64,000 nt of DNA, taken from the NCBI GenBank assembly GCA_023213315.1, contig JAKCPI010016693.1, forward strand, positions 60,918 to 124,917. The letters run 5' to 3'. Made by a program: the position numbers and the translations under genes. Shown piece by piece: positions 48,255-58,220 of this stretch; the stretch's first letter is position 1; each line of letters starts with the position of its first letter. The DNA is from Euborellia annulipes. Lineage: Eukaryota; Arthropoda; Insecta; Dermaptera; Anisolabididae. Below the pieces are notes generated by a model. That model saw only the letters and a list, made by a program, of their open reading frames with translations. It was not told the DNA's origin and searched no databases.

Positions 48255-48925
48255 GCCATATTCATAATATTGCATATTGTATTTATAGTTTCAATACTTT
48301 GCATTATTCTGAAAATATTAATTCATCAAGATTAATAATTTGTTCATGAAAAAACATATAATACATTTGAATTTTTACTTACGTTTATTTTTATTAAAAG
48401 CCTATGATACTATAGGCTATTTCAAATGTCAAGTTGTTGTGATCGAAAATTTTGAGGTTACAAAATGTTTATTAGTGAGCTTAAACAAGGGGTCTCGCCT
48501 GTCTAGTTAAAATAGGAATTTAAACAAGTATTTAGGCCTAAAATATGTTTATGAATTAAGATTTTGCTAAAATGCTTTTCAAATTCTCTTTAAACATTGT
48601 TTAAGGTTTTATGAATTAGGCGGTGTGAGTGTTTAAAAAAAAAAAAAGATTAAATTAGGGGTTGCAAAATTAAAAAAAATGTTTTTTTAATTTATTTTAG
48701 CTAAATTGAAGCCAAATAAATATAAAACATTCAAAAAATAGGCTTGATTATTATTTTGATTAGGGGATGAAGGGTTGATTATTTAAGAAAGGCCTTGGAA
48801 TATTCCAAATCACTTGTTGACATTCTTTTCCAACTCTAAATACAGTTAGATTAGAGCAAAAGGTATTTTTTTACTTTTAATAAAAAGGGAATTGTTATTT
48901 TAATCTTTTTTATTCCTATAAACAG

Positions 48926-49088
48926 AGAGAGACGAATCTCTCGTCCAGTCGAGTCGAGCGCGTTGCCGGGATGCAGGCGTTGCTCTCTTTTTTTGTGTTT
49001 AAAGTGAATCAAAGTGAATAATTAATATAGTGTAACCCACCCTGGCCACACCGTCAGCAAACACACCCTCTTGAGAGTCTTATTAAAG
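48926..49088 (+). other. Candidate cryptic exon in receptor intron
   Basis: A pyrimidine-rich tract ending aaacag (48925) is followed by a moderately GC-rich block and then AAAG with gtaatt (49089). In the phase set by the 42081-42261 exon, about 31 codons (RETNLSSSRVERVAGMQALL onward) run to a TAA, so inclusion would truncate the receptor. There is no family resemblance. It may simply be sequence with chance splice-like sites. Confidence 0.15.
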
Positions 49089-49889
49089 GTAATTATTATG
49101 CATTTTATCGTTGAAAAAAAAAAACAATGATAGAAACAAATAATTTGACTGCGAAAAACGATTCTTTTGAATATGAAATTAAATATTTTGTATTTCACTA
49201 AAAGGGTAAAGGGAGAATATAAGCTGTTGAAAGGGGGAGGGGGAGTGTAGGTGTCATTGAAAAAAAAATTAGTTTTTTATTTTTTATTTATTTATTTATT
49301 TATTTTTTACTTTTTTTTTAAAAACACTTTCTCATTCATACTCACACTTAATATACTTTTACACAGGAGTGGATTAAGGGTTGAAAATTAAAATAAAATA
49401 AAAATTAAAATAATTATTTATAAATGTATTCAAATTATTTTGAGAGTAATTTCGCGGTGAAGGCTCGCATTTCCTTAAAGGGAGGGGGGAGGTATGAAGG
49501 CATTAACCCCCCCCCCTGGTTAATGTCTCATCCCCTATAATGCATAAGGATATTAATGTTTTTTAATACTTTTACTAAAAAATAAATGCATTCTGTTAAA
49601 ATTTATTTTCAATATTTAGCAAATAGCATAGTGAGAAGAAACATTTTAATGTCATTCTAAAATTTCTTATTACCGGGGCGGAATTAATTTTTGAAAATTT
49701 CAAAACTCTCATAAACAGATAATAATAACACTGGGTAACTTAGGAACCCATCGATCCCTTGCAGAATTTTGTAGAGATTTTTTCATTAGTTAGAAAAGTA
49801 AGATATGATTAGTCCACTTAGAATTTTACTGGGGTGAGTTACCGCATCTTTTTGTATATAGAACTAATCTCAATTCGGATTTGAATTTT

Positions 49890-50137
49890 TACTTTCTCTT
49901 ACCTCTATATATATGTTAATATATAGAGAGAGAAAGTATTGGATTCATGTCAAAAATTCGATGTCGAGATTTTGATGGATATACACATTTTGAGGTCCCT
50001 TGAATCCAAAAAAGTGGTTTTCGCGACATGTTCTGTCTGTGTGTCTGTTTGGGTTCAATTTAAAGCATGAAGGAATTGAGCTAGGAGGTTGAAATTTTAT
50101 ATTTAAGTCAGGTACCCCCCTAGGGCGTGAAAATATG
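49890..50137 (+). mobile_element. Family A element, 5' fragment
   Basis: The complete hairpin is at 49890-49937, followed by the standard body with ttctgtctgtgtgtctgttt. It breaks off after the cccctagggcgtgaaaat block, just before the palindrome at 50159. Confidence 0.88.
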
Positions 50138-50158
50138 ATTTGAGAAAAATATTTTTCT

Positions 50159-50349
50159 TCAGGAATGAAAGTTAGAAAAATCTTTAAAAATATATTTTAA
50201 CAGCTGACGTTTCAGCTTTGTTCAAAGCCATCCTCGGAGCTGTTAGTGGTCATCTTAGGATGACTTTGACCAAGGCCGAAACTTCAGCTATTAAAATATA
50301 TTTTTAACGAAAAAATTCTGGCTTTGTTTTTTCTAACTTTCATTCCTGA
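50159..50349. repeat. Inverted repeat with two hammerhead-like cores
   Basis: tcaggaatgaaagttagaaa (50159) pairs with tttctaactttcattcctga (50349). The arms continue through the aaaatatattttaa-like and cagctgacgtttc-like blocks. It follows the broken end of the family A copy at 50137. Confidence 0.88.
50199..50244 (-). ncRNA. Hammerhead-like motif with clear stem I
   Basis: On the - strand AACAGCT (stem I), CCGAGGA (U4 changed), stem GGCTTT/AAAGCT, GAAACGTC, then AGCTGTT closing stem I with 7 pairs. Confidence 0.5.
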
Positions 50350-50388
50350 TATTATACGAATTCCACCAGCCATAAAATACCCTTATGC

Positions 50389-50660
50389 CAGCGTTTTCTA
50401 AACTGTGAGGCGCTGGGGAGGCCCTAGGGAGACGCGGACTAGTCTAAGGAGAGGCACGAATATTGGCCCCCAGGACCAAATGATTGCTAGTTTTAATATA
50501 AATAAGAATTAATAAAAAAAATATTTTTATATATATTTATATTTTTTAGCATTAAAAATTTTTGTTTTTTTATTAATTTATAAAAAGGGGGAGGGGGGAG
50601 GCATCATAAGATTAATTATTTTTAAGGGAGGCGTGGTAACATAAAGTTTGGAAACCACTG
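50389..50660. mobile_element. hAT-type MITE with mismatched flanks
   Basis: Left end CAGCGTTTTCTAAACTGTGA, right end AAAGTTTGGAAACCACTG. The left flank is CCTTATGC and the right flank GCTTAGAG, so they do not form a duplication. The right flank equals the left flank of the related end at 46454. Confidence 0.75.
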
Positions 50661-52160
50661 GCTTAGAGTATTAATTATTTATTAAAAATATAAATAATTA
50701 ATACAAGATGTGGTCTATAATTAAAAATTCCCCTAATAATAATAATTCAAACTTCAAAAGGTTTAATAAACAAATTTTTTTATTAACCGCGGCGAAACCT
50801 TGAGTGGGTGGCCCCGATTAATCAGCTTGTGGAAAGTCTATACAATTAATTAAATGTAATATCTACTACAACCCCTAAATGGCCTCTGCAGCCGAGAGGG
50901 CTAATTAAAAAAAAAATATGTTTTTATTTAATAATTCACAATTCAAAATTCATCACTTCCGGTTTATTCAAGAAAAAACAATTTCTCTTTTTCTTCCACT
51001 CTAGCATTTTCCTCAGTGATGACAAAAAAATCACTAGAATATCTTTTTCAGTGAAATAAAAAAGTGATATTGTAATACTTCATTCATTGTGGTAAAATTA
51101 GAACTGGGGGAACAGTATAGCATGGGAAGGGGGAAGTCCTTCCAAAATACAACTAAGTATTTTTTTTTTAACTTTTTCTAGTGGCGTTTCCCTTCCACTA
51201 CGCCCCCGATACTACTAGACCTTTAATTTAATCATTGATCTTTTTCAAATAACTTTTTCATTTCATCTCACTAACTTAGTTTGTATGCTCCTTTCAAATT
51301 TTCTTTGGGTTAGAATTAGAGTATAATCCAATCGCAGGTAGAGGATTCTTAATTTCCGTCTCAATACTGTCATCCCAAATCGTCGATAATCCAATTTTCT
51401 TTAATATGAATGATTTTATTTTATATCCTTATTTGTTATTCTAGTCAAATACCCAATGAATCGAAAATCATCTATATTTCATTAAAATTCTCGGTGAAAT
51501 TTAGAATTTGAAATTCTCTTATCTATCACATCCTTGTCCGAAAATCCATAAATAAATCTAATATTCTGTATAGCGTAGGAAACCTATTCAATTGCATTTG
51601 CAGTAGCCCATTTGAAGTTATGACCTCTGAAGGGCAGACCTCATTAAGTGTTTATAGGGTAATTGCTAGTTTACACGTTTAATACTATAATGATAGGTAA
51701 ATATGTCCAGTACTACTTCTGAGTTATTAAGGATTGGATTATTCACTTTGACCAAAATGTCTATCATAAGGTATAATGAAATTAGTCTTATATAATAGCC
51801 TACTCTCCAAATGATTGGTTTTGTATTACGTATATTTTGTAACTCTTGACTATTAACAATATATAGGGATTATAAATAGGTATATGATAATTCATTTTGT
51901 AATTTCTCCCTCCCAGGTCAGATTAAATCAGAAATAAAGAATTTTAAATTCTTGAAAATATAAAGATTAGACCCACATGCTGCCCGAGTCTGTACTCGTA
52001 TTTAATATTACTTCCGTACTGCGACTCTGCGAAGTAGAGGACTGACCCTCTCGAGGCCGAAAGGTTGACAAATGTCAATATTGATAACCAAAAGTCAAGG
52101 AGAGTAGGTTCGGATGAATATTTATTTAATTCAATTAGAAATAAATGTGCCTACGCTCAG

Positions 52161-52238
52161 GAGCTCACATCTTGTGGGTACGTGGATGGCGACCACAAGC
52201 TGCCCAGCTGGAACTGGCAGTACTTCTGTTGTTTACAT
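52161..52238 (+). other. Candidate in-phase cassette exon (26 codons)
   Basis: The block lies between ctacgctcag (ends 52160) and gttagt (52239). Its length is a multiple of three and the frame set by the receptor's phase 0 is open (ELTSCGYVDGDHKLPSWNWQ onward). All three frames are open, so the evidence is weak. I know of no matching segment in mAChR proteins. Confidence 0.15.
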
Positions 52239-52707
52239 GTTAGTTTCTTCCCTTCTATATTTTCACGGTGCGGCGGACCGGCCTGTTCACATGTTTCGTT
52301 AATAATACGGTATATACAAGTTCAGATGCCGAAAAACTTAAAAAAGTGGACCACTGCAGACCTGTGCATGCATCACTAAAGAACTCATCCAAATGAATAA
52401 CAACGTGGTTACCTAATTATTGGCTTTGTTCTAATTGGTCGGTGAAGTGACACCCTCTGACCCACTCAACATCTTCATTCATTTTCTTCAAAGCTTAATT
52501 CCATGATTTTCTTCCATTCTTATGTCTCTTTTCATAAGACTGTCAGGCAGAAAATATCCCTTTCCAACAATGATAATGCTAGTTCATAAGAATACAGTAT
52601 ATAGGCCTATTTAATTATTTTTTATGGAATTTGATGATGAAACAAGTGGTTTTGGGATCAAAAGATAGAACTTCCGGGGCATCGTTTGAGAAGACCTCTA
52701 GACCATT

Positions 52708-52810
52708 CTTTTTTTTAAGGTCTTTTTCGGCATCTAAGGCCATTTAGAACCTATCCCTATTTATTTCAAATGATTTGTAGTTAATTCAAATGAAATAAAT
52801 TTTTCTCGCT
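52708..52810 (-). mobile_element. SINE 3' tail
   Basis: aaggtctttttcggcatcta, ggccatttagaacctatccc and ttaattcaaatgaaataaat. Confidence 0.7.
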
Positions 52811-52865
52811 TGGGCCGGGCAACAATAATGACAACTTTGTGCCTAATTAGTTTATAAGCCAACTA

Positions 52866-52907
52866 GGACTGAGGATGGACGAATACATTTTGTCCGAAAC
52901 GTCTCCT
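52866..52907 (+). ncRNA. Hammerhead-ribozyme-like motif, intact core
   Basis: CTGAGGA (52869-52875), one unpaired T, stem GGAC/GTCC, GAAACGTC (52896-52903), then TCCT able to pair with AGGA just upstream as stem I. The predicted cleavage would follow the C at 52903. No inverted partner was seen. Confidence 0.55.
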
Positions 52908-53748
52908 TTTCGGCATTTGGTATCCAAAGGTTCTCTTTATTTGCTGCACCTCTACTTGCTCTCTTCCATCCCATTAATATTTTTTGTTGTATATTAATAA
53001 GGCAAAAATAATTGCTCTCATTTAGGTCATAAGATAAATTGACAATATAAAGGTTTAAACATGATATCTAAAATATCATATCACCATTAGTCGTTACTTA
53101 GTTAACACCTTTAATTATGATCGAAATTTTCAACTTACTGCTCAGAGAATATTATCGGGAATAAAATTTAATGTCTTTTCTATTTTAATTAAAATAAAAT
53201 TATTGTGATTATTTAAACACTCACGTCTGTTGAGATACACGAGCTAAGACTAGCATATCTTCGTCAATCTTTCCTCTTAAGTATCAAGCAGGCCGAACAG
53301 GTGGCTATTTCCTCTCTCAATCTCATGCATAATTTATTAAAACGACCCCGAATCAGAGGAATAGTAAGGCAAGGTTATTTATAGCAATATTTAAGTCAGA
53401 GTCTAATTAAAAATTAATAAAGTCTGAAATCTTTTCTAGATTTCTTAAATGGAATCTGATTTCTTCTTTGCAATATTAAAAAAGTTTTATAAAAGGTCTT
53501 ATTGTTTTAAGAAGGTTGAAAATGTTTTGTCCCCGACATTATACAAATGAAAATCTATGACTTGCCTTTACTCTACTTGCTTAGGTTTATTTATTATTTG
53601 TAATTTTCAAGAGTCTGGACACCAGAGGAAATAAGAGCAACATAAATTCCCATTCTCCTCTAAAATCTTTTCATAAGTAGAGGAAAGGCGTAAATATTAA
53701 TAAAATACAAAGTAAACAAAAGGCTTTTAAAGAAATCAAGTCTACCCA

Positions 53749-53796
53749 GATAGCACAGTAAGTCTTATGTACGTACATAAGACGTACTGTGCTATC
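53749..53796. repeat. Near-perfect 48-bp palindrome
   Basis: The arms GATAGCACAGTA-GTCTTATG are centred on GTAC-GTAC with one mismatch in 24. It could extrude a cruciform or be the fused ends of an element. Confidence 0.92.
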
Positions 53797-53832
53797 GGGG
53801 TATATATCTGTTGGAAATTTTTTGAATTTATT

Positions 53833-53864
53833 GATATTTCGATCTATTCTTTGGTCTTCTTCAG
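53833..53864 (-). ncRNA. Weak hammerhead-like motif
   Basis: CTGAAGA and GAAATATC are present in the right order and spacing, but the stem between them is poor. Confidence 0.3.
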
Positions 53865-54490
53865 GACAATTTTTTATAAGAGTCATGCTCATATGAACCA
53901 TGTTATGCATAAAGGAACCAAGCGCTAAGAATAAGACCGCCATATTGTAGTGAAAAAGAAGAAATACTTCTTTATTTAAATTACAATATTATTACTCTGT
54001 GCACTTTTTTTTGTATAAAACAAGAAAAAAAGTAATAGTCATTGGTATTGTTTACAATTGTGCAAATGAAATCTCGGATTTAGGTTAATGGCTCTTGGTT
54101 CCTTCGTGCATAACATCGTCCATAAGTAATTAAAAATTTAAATGCCATTAGAAAAATCGAGATTAAACCTCAGAAATTATTACTATACTAATAGTTAATT
54201 GTTCTCTTTTCATCCAAAATTTTCCCCTTCTCCCCTTTAAAACAAAAACACCTGACTCAAACATTTGTTGAAATTATTTTAATAAAAAATTTTATTGTTA
54301 ATTGTAAGACATGCTGTTCTCGTAAATATTTGAAAAAAAAAGAGTAAAGTTCCTAGTGGGGATTTTTATTTTTTTATTTTTATGACGATTTTGAGTGTGA
54401 TTGCTCAAGTCGAAGGGATGTCCGATAGTAAGAAAGAACTCGTGTCATTTGAGACCATACTAGAATACTAAAACGAATGTAATGATTCAG

Positions 54491-54630
54491 GGTGGAGGTG
54501 TGGCGCCATCAGGGGCGAAACCTCGGCCGTTATCGTGCGCTGCGGTACGCGAATGGTGTGTAGCCTGGTGGCATTCGGGACGAGAGGACGATTTGGACAA
54601 CGACTACGAGGACACGCCCAGCGACATGGG
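54491..54630 (+). CDS. mAChR-A: Muscarinic acetylcholine receptor A-type, ICL3 exon (WWHSGRED segment)
   Basis: This is the third receptor exon, with 46 codons plus two bases. The acceptor is tgattcag at 54490, preceded by a branch-point-like tactaaaac at 54467-54475. The donor is GGG followed by gtgagt at 54631. It starts in phase 0, as required by the exon ending at 42261. The protein begins GGGVAPSGAKPRPLS and then reaches the conserved block CAAVREWCVAWWHSGRED, an acidic run (DLDNDYEDT) and PSDMG. Insect mAChR-A has EWC-AWWHSGRED followed by PSD-G-YATP at this place, as I recall, so the next exon should begin with a Tyr-Ala-Thr-Pro-like sequence; I did not find it before 64000. The first 11 residues are not conserved in the proteins I remember. 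The acceptor and first codons are duplicated 547 bp downstream inside a hAT element. Confidence 0.93.
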
Positions 54631-54802
54631 GTGAGTTTCTAACTCAATGTTTTTTTTTTTTTTAAAGATTATATATTCAATACAAAAAGTAAACTGAAAA
54701 ATGTATTTTGAAAATTCACCGATATATTAATAGTAAACAAAAACACGAATGTTAAATTAGAGTTAAAAATAATGAGCTTTTTCATTTATAAATGGCTATC
54801 TG

Positions 54803-55205
54803 CAGTGGCGGATTAAGATCGTCTGGGGTCTCTAGGCACTCTAAGTTTGCCCCCCCCCCCTTCCCTTTCATATTGTATATGCAATTATTTTTTGTTCTAC
54901 CCACTCTCCCTACCCATTTAAAATTTTTAAAAATAAAAATAAAAGAAAATTGGCCAATTGTGCTTTATTTTTTAAATGGAGCTACAGAGTTACCTACAAT
55001 TACACACGGAAATACTAAAACGTATGTAATGATTCAGGGTGGAGAGGTGGCGCCATCAGGGACCGAAAAACAAAAGTCTTAACAGAATATATTTGGTATA
55101 TTTTGGAGCAGAAAATATTTTTTAAATATTTACAAAAAAATATTTTTAATATTTTTAAATTTTGGGGCCCCTTCTATACCGGGGTCCCTATGCACGTGCC
55201 TAGTG
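54803..55205. mobile_element. hAT-type element carrying a receptor exon fragment, exact 8-bp TSD GCTATCTG
   Basis: The left end CAGTGGCGGATTAAG is a standard hAT end. The right end (GCACGTGCCTAGTG) appears shortened. TSDs are at 54795-54802 and 55206-55213. The sister element X at 35172-35179 shows the single-copy empty site (agctatctgagg), which confirms the insertion. It contains the exon fragment 55011-55066. Confidence 0.85.
55011..55066 (+). pseudogene. Copy of the splice acceptor and first codons of the 54491 receptor exon
   Basis: This 56-bp stretch repeats 54464-54519 with only a few differences: one in the intron part, two in the GGTGGAGG part and a small change after CATCAGGG. It includes the tactaaaac branch-point-like motif, tgattcag and codons for GG-VAPSG. 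It then diverges and cannot encode the WWHSGRED block. It lies inside a hAT-type element (54803-55205), in the same orientation as the gene. Either the element captured a piece of the neighbouring gene, or the exon's 5' part was itself donated by a transposon. Confidence 0.85.
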
Positions 55206-56754
55206 GCTATCTGAAGTAAGAGGGAAGTTTTGTGAAGTTAATAAAGGCATAATTTTTAAATATTATTTTAAATTAAAAATAATTAAAATAAATATTACAA
55301 ATTAAAATAATTAAAGCTAATTAATTTTCAAACAAAAATTTAAAAATTTCCAATCAAATAAAATTAAACAAGACTTGTGTTCCTAATTTCATCCCTTAGT
55401 TAAGCCTTAAACCGAACTTTGGGTATTAGCTAGTTGTCTACGATCTGGGCTCTTATTTAATCATATGATTATCTTAACTAGATGTGAAAAGCCTCGAAAG
55501 TTATAGTCAACTAGTTTATTCAAGGGATAGCTAGTTAATTAAGAGTGAACCAACCGGCCCTTAATGTGAATTCAAAAATTCTCCAGTTCAGTAAACAATT
55601 TTCTTTGATATTTCTTGTTCAAATTCATGTTGAAAAAATTTTTAAATTAAATATTTTCCAATTTTAAGAGGTGGAAAAATTTTGCATTTTGGCAAACAGG
55701 AGGGAGAAGGCATAAAATTTCGCCCGGGCTCTAAAAACCCTAGCTACGCCTCAGCTTGTTTTTTTTTTTTTCAATAAATTTATTAAACTGTAGTAGTGAT
55801 TAATTAAATTTTCAAAGTAATTCGTTCCCATTTTGTTTCAAGCTTTTTTACGATTATTTATTTCTTCAATCTTTAGGATTAGATCTCTTTCAACTACTTA
55901 TAAAATTTTTTCTATATTAATATCTTCTATAAATTCTGTATATAAACAAGGGTTGGCAAACGACCCGAATTGAACGTGTCTATCTCGCCCCGTATTTACG
56001 ATCAATTGACTTTTTTTTTTACGGATCGTAAATTCTTGGGCAGATCCATCCGGAAATAACTCCTCCAAAAACGATAGGGATTTAAAAAAATTTTTTTTTA
56101 TAACTAATTTAAAAGAAATTAAATTTCTTCTAAAGCCAAAAAAAAGGTCAAAAATAAATGAAAAGATGATATTGTATTGAGGTATAGATCTTGAACCGTA
56201 ATACAAGAAATCATTTTTTTTTACTAATAAAATATTAAAAAATAAAAACTGGAAACTTTAATATTTACATCAATTAAATCCATTTAAGAGCTCTTTTAAC
56301 GATCTGAACATAACAATTTATTGCTACTTAAATTTCACTACCGTTAAATAAAAAAATATCAGTTCTCTTTTTAAATATATAATGGTATATAGATAAATAA
56401 TGTTTTTAATTCAGTGGGTAATGGCTGCCAAGTAAATTAAATTATCTTACTGCAAAAGAGAATTCAGATTGACTCGACTGATAAGAATTTTCTTAACAAA
56501 TTATTTTCCATAATTTATCTAATAATTACTTTTAAGAGAGATTTCTCTTTCTGATTATCAACTTTTTATTATTTTGTAGCTGGATATGTAATTAAAATTT
56601 TTTTTTATAAAATTAGGATTTTAAAAAATATATAACTAATATTTATTTACTGGATCTAGATTTTATCTAGTGTGATTATAGTACAATGCACTTCCTGGGT
56701 ATGTCAAATTTAATTTTAAAAATGAAGTAACAGGCATATAAAATTTATAAAATT

Positions 56755-56815
56755 ATATTTCATCTAAGGCCATTTATACACTGTCCCTACTTTTTCAAAT
56801 TCATTAAAATTAATC
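56755..56815 (-). mobile_element. SINE tail fragment
   Basis: catctaaggccatttataca followed by ctgtccctac matches the tail core. The aagacctt word is missing. Confidence 0.45.
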
Positions 56816-56853
56816 AAAAACACAAAACAAAAATATTAGTATTTGTCTTACTT

Positions 56854-56884
56854 CTGAAAATGACACTCTGAGTGTCGAAATATC
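56854..56884 (+). ncRNA. Hammerhead-like motif, GAAATATC variant
   Basis: CTGAAAA, a good stem GACAC/GTGTC with loop tctga, then GAAATATC. One core base differs. It lies 26 bp before the TA-flanked element at 56910. Confidence 0.4.
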
Positions 56885-56909
56885 TATCAATTATTTATAT
56901 TAATAAATA

Positions 56910-57831
56910 CAGGGGTTGGACAAATTAATCGGAACATTAGACAATATTTATTTATTAATAATAATGAGCTACCATTTGCTTGTAGAAATTTTTAGAAGTT
57001 ATTTGGGGATACTCTAGGATGTCTATTTTAAGTTTTCAACCTCGAGGTCTCTGTGCTAATTTGGGGTAGGGGAGGGGTGCCAAAACCTCATAATCTTTGG
57101 ATCTTTTTCAGTTTTTTGCTTATATCTCGTAAACTAAAGATATTTTGTGAACATAGTATAATAGAAAGTTGTAGAGCAGTAAATTTGCTAAAATATCGTT
57201 GATAAAACGAATGTGTAGACTCAATATTACCCGAGATGCGGCCGATCAAAGTTTCTATTTTTTTTTTTTTTACATTTCGAGAAACTTCAACTTTTTCAGT
57301 TTTTCGCTTATATATCGTAAACCAAACATATTTTGTACGCCATAGTACCATACAAAATTGTAGAGAATTAAATTTGCTAAGATGTGGTTTTTAAATCGAA
57401 TTTGTAAACCCAATATTAACGAGATACGGCCGAACGAATTTTCTATTTTTTTTTACATTTCAAGGAACTTTGTCAAACTTTGCTCGGTCGTATCTCGGTT
57501 AATATTGGGCTTACAAATTCGTTTTATCAACCAAATTTTAGCAAATTTAATGCTATACAATTTTGTATTGTACTATGGCGTACGAAATATTCTTAGTTTA
57601 CGAGATATAAAACAAAATAAAAACTGATAAATGTCTTAAAATTTTGAGGTTTATGTCCCCTCCCCCCAATTTAGCACAGGGTCCTCGAGGTCGAAAACTT
57701 AAAATACACATCCTAGAGTACCCCCAAAATAACCTGTAAACATTTCTACAATCAAATGGTGACTCAACACATTATTAATAAATAAATATTGCCTATATGT
57801 ACGGTGTTCATATTATTTTGTCTATCCCCTG
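56910..57831. mobile_element. Complete TA-flanked element with long inverted ends (CAGGGGTTGGACAAA), 922 bp
   Basis: TA-CAGGGGTTGGACAAATTAAT at the left and ATTATTTTGTCTATCCCCTG-TA at the right. The inverted ends extend about 150-200 bp (rows around tttatttattaataat and the gtagaaatttttagaag-like blocks). Internally, a block around tcggttaatattgggtttac and ttacgagatat recurs in both orientations. Short ORFs only. Confidence 0.82.
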
Positions 57832-58220
57832 TATTTTCACCAGGTGTTTTAAAATTATTTTACCTATTTAATGTTTTAACTATACCAATTTAAATTTAAT
57901 TTTCTAAATTTATTGATAGCCATTATAATATAGACGGGAAGAGATTTTTATTGAGTGTATGTTCGGTTGCCGGTTGTTAGATTGCAGGCATTTCAGGTGC
58001 ATCCGAAAATAATTTTTTATACCCTCAGAACTAGTTCAAGCTTAAGTTTACAATATTTGTGACCTCACGACTTAACAATCATATAGGCCTACTATTTATC
58101 ATATATTACTGCAAAGGATAGCACACCCCGGAAAGGCTGGAGATCCGATTCCCAAGGGACATGGTGCTTTCGGCCCACCAACAAATAGCATATCACAATA
58201 ATGTTAAATGAAAAATGCTA

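Larger units (their letters stand above)
42262..54490 (+). other. mAChR-A: Receptor intron (12.2 kb)
   Basis: It runs from gtgagtacg to aatgattcag. It starts with a CT microsatellite, then holds family B, long-inverted-repeat elements, hAT elements and ribozyme-like motifs, listed separately. In 43362-44587, 45761-46445, 46566-47513, 49089-49889, 50669-52160, 52239-52700, 52907-53748 and 53865-54490 I see nothing beyond AT-rich sequence and weak repeats. 50670-50760 shares a block with the arms of the 41071-41392 palindrome (gtggtctataattaaaaatt). Confidence 0.8.
54712..55561. mobile_element. Element X (Harbinger-like end), with nested hAT
   Basis: The right end ACCAACCGGCCCT is followed by TAA. 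The sequence on both sides of the nested hAT (54803-55205) lines up with 35061-35712. The left end is lost in diverged sequence. Blocks gtgaagttaataaaggca and tgtttaatcatat-like stretches recur in both copies. Confidence 0.7.

Noticed and set aside
52020..52075. ctgaccctctcgaggccgaa as a further hammerhead-like motif
   Set aside because: CTGACCC does not fit CTGANGA and no stem precedes GAAA.
52065..52379. 104-codon frame on the + strand
   Set aside because: Apart from a possible 78-base cassette, no domain or codon pattern supports it; three frames are open locally.
54792..55082. 96-codon frame ending in MIQGGEVAPSG
   Set aside because: It is hAT element sequence plus the captured exon fragment, not a gene.
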